Made by a program: the position numbers and the translations under genes. From Sambucus nigra (lineage: Eukaryota > Streptophyta > Magnoliopsida > Dipsacales > Adoxaceae): a stretch of 64,000 bases of DNA. The stretch spans positions 270,305,111-270,369,110 of the forward strand of contig OX422219.1 in NCBI GenBank assembly GCA_949130495.1. Reading direction: 5' to 3'. Shown one piece after another: positions 57,217-64,000 of the stretch. The stretch's first letter is position 1; each line of letters opens with the position of its first letter. Below the pieces are notes generated by a model that did not search any database, was not told the origin of the DNA, and saw nothing but the letters and a program-made list of their open reading frames with translations.

Positions 57217-58772
57217 CAGGTAACTAATTGTAAGGTTTATGAAAATAAAGTTTGTCTTTATTTTGTAATTGCATCTATAAAGAAACTACATGTTTTTTAT
57301 ATTTTAAGGTTAGTCTTTTGAGATTTCGGTTTATGAAATTAGCATTTTGAAATTCCAAATTAGGGTTTAGTTTCAATTTGGGTTTATAACTCTTATACTT
57401 GTGATTTAGGTTTGTGTTCTCAAATCCATTCGATCTAGATTAAATTCATATGTGGTTGTATTAATTCATTATATTCTATGTTTCATCATGTGCTTAATTT
57501 TGGCTGCTCATTTTTTATTTATCCCCAATTTTTGCAAATAATTAGACATAACACCAATTTCACAAAAACAATGTTGATTTTCATGGAAATAACACCAATT
57601 TAATTAAAAAAATGCTAGTTTGCATTGAAATAGATTTTATGCCTAATTATTTACAAAAACTTAGGTTAGGTCAAATATAGTATTATCAAATAAGGGTTTT
57701 GTGAATACAACCCTTAGGGTTATCTATGATACGATTCATGATGAAATAAACCGCATTGAGTAAACAGTCAAGTATATATAATCAATCAGAAATGATTAGT
57801 TATTTAATTTTAGATTGGTTTCGAAAGTTCAAGGCATTTGGGTTTTTCTTTGCCATTTTCCCCTTTTTCTTCTTATTTTTCGTCCAAGTTGTAGTATTTA
57901 TGGACTTTCTTATGCATAATAGTCATTAAACACAAATATGTCTTAAACTCAATAATCAAGGCAATATTATATCTGAGAAATCTAACTAGATAAAAGGAAA
58001 TTGATATACTACGCCTTAACACATTAAGGGCAAGAATTCTACATAAGTTCATCTCATGTGCGTAGGTCACGCATTAAAGCATAATCAGAATATGAATAAT
58101 GTAACATTCAGTTATGTGTATCTGATTGTCTTTTTTAGTTCTAAGATTGGTTGAAATCAGAACATCTCATTGTTTTCAGGTGTGTTTGTGTATTGTGAAC
58201 ATAAGATGGTAATGATTTACTAAAATTGATATGAACTCTATTTTTAGGAGTGTTTGTGTATTACGTTCTAAGATTTTGGTTACGTTGAAATCAAAACTCT
58301 ATTTTTTCGTTCTAAGATTGGATTATGTTTTGTCTTTATCTCTGATTTAGGAAAGAGTGTTGATTTGGGTTAATTATTGAATGTAAGTGGATTTTGGTTT
58401 AGTTTTCTAATGAAAATGATTTCTTTAAGGCATGTCTTTGTTTTTTTGGTTGATTTATCTTAATTAAGATCCATCAATTATGTTCTAACTGGTATTAACT
58501 CCGTATATGTTAATTTTTTTCTTGTGTATGCTTTGGTTTGGTTGTATAAATGCCCATCCAATTGTTGTAGAACAACTATCACCAAAGGAAATATGATTCT
58601 TCAACTAGGAGCATCTAAGTTTTTGAAGTTTCAAGATGTCTTACTTTACACATTCTCTTATGATTAAATGGTTTATATTTAATAATTGTTGAGCTAGTTG
58701 TAATGTGTCCTAAATGAAAGTTGCTAATATATTTTTCCTGTATTTGATATAATCGTGTGACCTCAGATTCAG
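56936..58772 (+). other. Captured 5' untranslated sequence and long intron, probable
   Basis: A TC microsatellite (about 57175-57211) ends in TTATTTCAG followed by GTAACTAATTG, which looks like the end of a 5' untranslated exon and a splice donor. From there to 58772 the sequence is T-rich and intron-like, without a conserved frame. Confidence 0.4.
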
Positions 58773-58890
58773 GTTAAAATTCAGGAGCTGGCTGAGAATG
58801 TCCACAAAGGCCATATTCCACCATCAATGACTATTCACTTCAGAGGAGAATTTACAAGAAAGGTTGAACATGAGGAACTTTATAGGGGCA
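58773..58890 (+). pseudogene. Captured exon, unassigned
   Basis: After an acceptor (CTCAGATTCAG) about 40 codons are open: [20 protein letters not shown], then [17 protein letters not shown]. The composition is that of a real conserved protein, but I do not recognise the family. It could be an upstream exon of the same captured gene as 59671-61454, or a piece of another gene. Confidence 0.45.
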
Positions 58891-59670
58891 TTTATTTCAG
58901 TTCACTTACTTATATTTCTTTGTATATGTATTATTTTTATATGAAAAAAATGCATTTAGCCTCTCTTGTATAGAATTTACCATACCATACATATACTCAA
59001 GGAGTATTTTACTTTAAGAGTTTTTTATTGCTAGAAATTATTACTTTTACTCTACTTTTTAAATTATTTGTAACAAAATTCTCATTATAAGATATTCTCA
59101 TTATTAGATATTGTAGTATTGTTTTCCCATGTAGTTATGCCTAATTCTGTTTGATCAAATTTGTTCTAATCCCTGATTATTACTGCTTAGATTGCTGATT
59201 GGGAGGTTTTGCATGTAAAAGCTCGGGACACCGCAATCTATATAGAATAATAAAAAAATTAACGAATACGCTTTATTTCGAGAAGGTACTCAAATCTGTA
59301 TATATAGTACTACTGAAGTCTTCTTTCACGTAGTAATTTATCTTTATTTTTCTGACCCATCAGTGTAAATTGGTGTTAGCTCTTTCTTCTCGACCATAAT
59401 TGATCTATCAAATTAATTATAAGTATTTTTCAATGTCATTGTGATGAAAAATTTCATGATGCTCATTTGAACTGATTAGGGAGTAAAATGCTGTTAAAAG
59501 GGGCCTATTTGGTTATATAAAAGATAAAAGTATTCTTAAATCAACTTATTTTGGGAGTGAAACGTTTTAATGCACTCATTTAAGATTGTTATCCTCACTT
59601 AATGTAGTTGGTTCTTAATCCATTTTGTTCAATTTTATTTTGACATTGTCCAATCATTGATATCCTTTAG

Positions 59671-61454
59671 GTCTGGATAGACAGTGAAAGGAAATGCATC
59701 TCAGCAAAATCTCATGCTGTAGTTGAGGTTGATGTCCTTTATAAATTGAAGTCAGAGGTAAATAAAATGCTTTTCTATCTAACAATTGTATTGTTCTACA
59801 TAGGTCCCCATTTCGTTTGAGTTGAAACATTTGATCAATGAAAATGTAAAACGGTGAAATATATTTTCATCCATTCAGAGTTATTAAATAAGTGTATACG
59901 TTATAATTATGTAGTTAGGACAAAAATAGTGAGCAAAATATAATTTTGAATAAGAAAAAATGTTTTCAAACACTTTCATTTAACCTAGGCATAAATATAT
60001 CACACTGAACCAACTGGAACCTTAATATTTTAATGTTTCTAAGAGTTGATTTCTTTATGCTATGGTTTCTGGTCAGATTTCACAGCTTGAAGTTCAACTA
60101 CCTGAAGTTGAGCTTTTGGCTCTAATTAGGCAAGTTGAATCATGTCGATCTCGGTGCAATGAGATTTTGATAGGTTCTATGAGCCCATAGGTATCTTTAA
60201 CTTTGTTGCAAATGGAGCTATACCGTGATATCTTTCATCCTGAATATTGTATGATATGACAATGATATTTCTATTTATGAAAAAATTTGAAATGATTTTT
60301 CAAGAATTCGATGAATTTACTCTTAAAATTCAAGAGTTACAACTTTTACGGTAATATGAGTTCGACGATGTTTCATGGGTTTCCCGCTTTAATGATGTTG
60401 TAAAGAATGGTCATAGCCGGGAGGATCAATAAAATGTTGCTGACGAGTTAACTTACATTAAGAAGGATGGAGCATTGTTGAAAATTCAAGGTCTACTTTG
60501 TAGTGTATGCATATTTTTTTTTATTTTAGATATATTTAATATAGTTTGAGACCCCTATCATTGTTTTTATTGTATGTGGCCATAATATTTGGTTCATTTT
60601 TTGTTTAGTTGATGAGTTGCCTCGCATTGAGGTTGAGGTAAAGAAGGCTTGTTTCAAAGTAAAAGCTACGAGGGTAAACACTATGCATGCCAATGTTTTT
60701 ACATTCATTCCTGCTCCTTAATTATTTAAAATATATCCAATTTCCATACAAGATAATTTTTATTTTCTCTGAGATTTATGTTTCTTGATTGACCGATCAT
60801 ATATATTTTATTTTCAAGCTCAATTCATTTTTCACTACTCTAATTTGACGGTTGTAGTTATAACATTTCTTTCTAATTTTGTTGTTCTAATTTAATCAAT
60901 TTATTTAACATTTGTACGGGAACTCCACTTTATTATGTCTTTTGATTTTATCCAAGATGTAGTGATAGAGGCGACCTTGTATTCTCCCTTTGCCGATGCC
61001 TTTTGGAAATAATTTTTTTATTTACTTAATCAAAATTTTAATGTCATGTTGATGTTTTTCAGACTACATATTGAGAAAGCGAATTTTTTTGCGGATGTGT
61101 CGGAGTACTTGTTGTTGCTATGCGTTGGGAAGAAAGAGCAAAATCTATTCTTGCGTGTGAGGCTGAGATGTCTGAATTTAAGGATGTTATAAGGTTTTGT
61201 TTTTACTGTGCTTGTACTGCCTTAACTTATAGTATTTCTCATATTTTCATCTTGTATATTTTCCCACCATATACTTCTAATTGGAATATTTCAGGACTTC
61301 TGAGGATGTATTTGTCATTCTACCTTATCTTAATGATGCCAAGGAAGCACAATCAGTGGATAGGTTCTGTCTAAATAAGGCTAAACCATTTTTAGCTTAT
61401 GATTCATCTAGGCCACCCGCCTCAAATTCTTTGCTCACAGTTGATGCCCTGGAG
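59671..61454 (+). pseudogene. Captured PLU-1-like region of a plant KDM5/JMJ17-type histone demethylase gene, six exons
   Basis: Exons with matching splice sites at 59671-59757, 60077-60190, about 60289-60490, 60609-60673, 61063-61193 and 61295-61454. Peptides include AVVEVDVLYKLKSE, ISQLEVQLPEVELLALIRQV, VSWVSRFNDVV, VDELPRIEVEVKKACFKVKA, WEERAKSILACEAEMSEF and TSEDVFVILPYLNDAKEA. Their order follows the helical PLU-1-like region of plant KDM5-type demethylases, as I remember that family. Splice phases agree between exons. Breaks: TAG at 60188-60190, two TAA in exon 3, and a 1-base shift near 61110. No catalytic JmjC domain is present, so this is a fragment. Confidence 0.75.
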
Positions 61455-61739
61455 GTTCTTTCGCATTTCCTCTATACAGTGTTTTCTTACCAAATTACAC
61501 TACTATTAATTTAACTAGTTAGACTATATTAAGGACTGACTACTAAATTGAGTGTTGGATTATTCTTAATCACTTGACAGTCTGCTTATTTTTTTTAATG
61601 TTAAGTTTCTGTTATGCAACACATCCAATCACTAAAGACATTAAGTATTGCTTTCATTTCAAATATTAATTATTTATTGGTATAACTATATTATTTTAAG
61701 GAATAACAATCTACATTTGATTGATTTCGTTTTATATTT

Positions 61740-61985
61740 GTGGTAGGGGTTGGAGGCCAACCTATAGAAATGTCTTGCTTGGTGTGAGAAAAAAATTGAG
61801 CATTCCTTGTTCAACCAAATTATCAACGAAAGATCTAGAAGTTGAAATTTTCTTCAGCTGTTGCTGGAGTACTCAAGGTACTATTCCTAATCAGATTTCT
61901 GAACTTTAATGATTTTATTTATTATATTTTTTGTAGATGAAAGTTCCCTCTCAGAATTTCACTTGGACAGACGGTGAGGCATCCA
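61740..61985 (+). pseudogene. Possible further exon of the captured demethylase-like gene
   Basis: KCLAWCEKKIE and nearby sequence (61750-61880) fit the spacing and composition of the next PLU-1 helical segment. A stop and unclear splice sites make the assignment weak. Confidence 0.35.
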
Positions 61986-63159
61986 AAAGAACTTCACCTT
62001 TTTGAGGAAAAAAGTGCATCGTGATATGTGGTCCGAAAAAATAGTGAATTGGTGTCAAAATTTATATAGCTAAACGTAATGGTTGTAACTTTTAATCAAT
62101 CTGCATTGGCTAGGTTAACACTCTTAAATATGCGTAACTACAATATATATTCACGAAATAACATGGAATTCCAACATCATATATAGAGGAGAAGCTTAAC
62201 ATTGGGTGATATTAGCGATATTGATCTGATTTAACATCGCCCTGACTATGAGCTCCCACCTTCTGGATTGCATAAATCCAGCATGTGCAGCAACTTCTTT
62301 GAGTGCTTTACAAGGTTATAAGATGGACAAACACGAGCTTGATTCTGCCTACTTGTGGTTGCAGTTTTCAAATTTCTCGAACTCAATAAGTAGATACATA
62401 AATACCCCTGAATTACATAAATACTCATTTTTTTGATGAATTACATGCACGCTCTCAGGAAGACTATACCCAAATTCTGTTTTGACTCTATAGTAGTGTA
62501 TAAATCCCTATTCAGGAAACAAAACCTTTAGCTGAAAAACTACAATGAAATGGCTATACAATTCAAACTGCATCCCAACTCACCTCATAAAAGACAAGAA
62601 CTTGAAGATTAGGCGAACTTTGAGTAACTCTGGTAACAATCGTCATTCGCCAATATGGCTAGAACTAATCTTCATTAGGTTAAATTATAGAATGTCGGTA
62701 GTGAGGAAAGATAATAGTAGACAACCTTTATTCAAACATGGCAAACAAAATATACAAGTAGGAGTTATGTACAAATTCTCAAATTTATAACAATGACAAA
62801 GAAGTGCAAAAAATTTACTGCTAAAGAGGATCCTTATTCTTAAATGTAATTCAGAGGTATTTATGTAATTTATCAAAAAAATGAGAGGGAATGATCCCGT
62901 CGTTGGCTTATTCTTAAATGAACCTCAATTTTTTTTTATTACTCTTAGATAGTTAAAACATAAAGATTATGTACTGTATGCATTCTTGATTAGAGTATAA
63001 ACTGTGCAAACTTTATTTGTATCATATGTATTTTGTTTAACAAATTGGACTATCAAGTGAATTTTAACGATGAACTAGTAACTACAGATAATTACTTTGG
63101 ATACTTGAATCTTTATCCAAACTCCCTAATGAATTTTGTTGTCCAACGCTCCATTTCAG
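61986..63159. other. Non-coding interior of the CACTA element with an inverted-repeat insert
   Basis: AT-rich, without recognised coding sequence. Inverted repeats of 23 bases (62424-62446 and 62863-62885, about one mismatch) bound a 462-bp segment, with a second related pair of TACATAAATACC(C/T)CTGAATTACA blocks. This looks like a small non-autonomous DNA element. Confidence 0.45.
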
Positions 63160-63300
63160 GTGCTGGTTAATATGGTTAAATGTTTTGTTGATGAGTTTGA
63201 CAAGATTCACAAATCAGATTGTGAAACAATCCATGAATTGATGGAGCAGCAGACTCTTAGCATGGCCAAGATCAGGACAAGTAGGGATAATAAGATAGAT
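63160..63300 (+). pseudogene. Captured exon, unassigned, coiled-coil-like
   Basis: An acceptor (CATTTCAG) and a donor (GTGAGC) bracket about 47 open codons with VLVNMVKCFVDEFDKIHK and HELMEQQTLSMAKIRTSRD. Charged and helical in character; I cannot name the family. A second short piece, EISKILLNSDDRAALDKALV (63602-63661), may belong to the same source. Confidence 0.45.
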
Positions 63301-63695
63301 GTGAGCTATACCCATAATTAATTTGTATCCACTTGTATAGTTTGATATATTTGATCACTTGTAATAACACTTGAACATCAAACAAATCAAGTCAATATTA
63401 ATTGATTTGAATATTTAGAAAAATCAGATAACGTAACAGGCCATTGTCAATCCAAATACAGTTGTAGATGAATCATTTTTTGTTGCGAGGTTATTGTGGT
63501 CAAAGTTTTTTTATATTTAAATTTTATATTTGGAGATATATTTTTAGTTTTTAGATGGAAAAAAATGTTTAACGAATTTAATTTGTTGCTGATTGAACAA
63601 GGAAATTTCAAAGATTTTGTTGAATTCAGATGATCGAGCTGCTTTGGATAAGGCCCTTGTGGCTGATTTTTTTTTATTTGTATAGATATTTGCAA

Positions 63696-63850
63696 CGGTT
63701 TTAAACACTTATAAAATTACAAACAATGACGGTTTTAAACACTTACAATATGTAAAACAGTAACGGTTTTAAACACTTAAAAATGGGAAACAGTCCTGGT
63801 TTTAAACAATTGTAAAATATCAAACAGTAACGATTTTAAACACTTATAAT
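63696..63850 (+). repeat. Subterminal repeat array of the CACTA element
   Basis: Five copies starting at 63696, 63730, 63764, 63797 and 63831, spaced 33-34 bases, each with (C/T)G(G/A)TTTTAAACA and a following A/T-rich spacer. Such subterminal arrays bind transposase in En/Spm-type elements. Confidence 0.85.
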
Positions 63851-64000
63851 GGTTTAATTAGAGTACACATACATCCGAAAATATTCACTGATTGAACCGT
63901 TACTAATTTCAATTTGTAAGTGTTTTGAAAAGTTACAAAAAAATTATAACCCCTCATTTTATAACAGTTTAAAATCGTTATTGTTTGATTCGTAAATGTT

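Larger units (their letters stand above)
56815..64000 (+). mobile_element. CACTA-type DNA transposon carrying host gene fragments (right end outside window)
   Basis: It begins CACTACACCGAAATG, the CACTA superfamily terminal form. Subterminal repeats with TTTTAATCACTTACAAA follow inside the left end (56880-56935). A dense array of the related GGTTTTAAACACTTA motif lies at 63696-63850 near the right edge. No transposase is visible. The interior has intron-exon sequence of ordinary plant genes, so it looks like a non-autonomous, gene-capturing (Pack-type) CACTA. The right terminus and the 3-bp target duplication are beyond the window. Confidence 0.75.

Noticed and set aside
56815..64000. An intact host gene at the right end
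   Set aside because: Exons resemble a demethylase but contain stops and a frameshift, lack start and catalytic parts, and sit between CACTA-type ends.

Overview
The window is a plant nuclear repeat block, and most probably from a eudicot. It is AT-rich and built almost entirely of nested transposable elements: Ty3/gypsy Tekay-type chromoviruses, a SIRE/Maximus-type Ty1/copia element, Tat/Ogre-type gypsy elements with antisense genes, and a CACTA DNA transposon carrying pieces of host genes. I see no intact host gene, no tRNA or rRNA gene and no CRISPR. Every large reading frame belongs to an element and almost all are broken by nonsense codons or frameshifts. Family names come from motifs read by eye; no database search was run.

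Left part (1-25848). A minus-strand Tekay-like element (Tekay-A, 1-8094; its 3' LTR runs off the left edge) sits inside a plus-strand copia element (8095-13141). The copia element in turn sits inside a plus-strand Tat element (Tat1, 13142-25848). Both junctions can be read to the base. Tat1 keeps protease to integrase, then two genes on the opposite strand (19512-18246 and 22288-20560), each with its own TATA box and the second with introns. A minisatellite follows, then an LTR with a 170-bp tandem array and a TATA box, then a degenerate primer-binding site and leader.

Middle (25849-42120). A second, complete Tekay-like element (Tekay-B, 25849-36107, minus) interrupts the Tat leader. Its two LTRs are about 2.97 kb and it is flanked by a perfect 5-bp duplication, ATACT. 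A much older chromovirus (minus) follows at 42120-38500, with an extra copy of its integrase at 38010-37140.

Right part (42120-64000). A second Tat-type region (Tat2) has RNase H and integrase on the minus strand (49524-47130) and, facing it, an intron-containing antisense gene (44129-46228). To the right lie a minisatellite and a large plus-strand plant-mobile-domain gene (51318-about 56760) with a 10-residue repeat domain at its N-terminus and serially duplicated exons at its 3' end. This gene is cut at 56815 by a CACTA element that runs past the window end. The CACTA element carries several spliced-gene exons, including five or six consecutive exons resembling the PLU-1-like region of a plant KDM5/JMJ17-type histone demethylase.

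Functionally nothing here is likely to make a working polyprotein. The interesting layers are the antisense host-like genes carried by the Tat elements and the gene-fragment cargo of the CACTA element.
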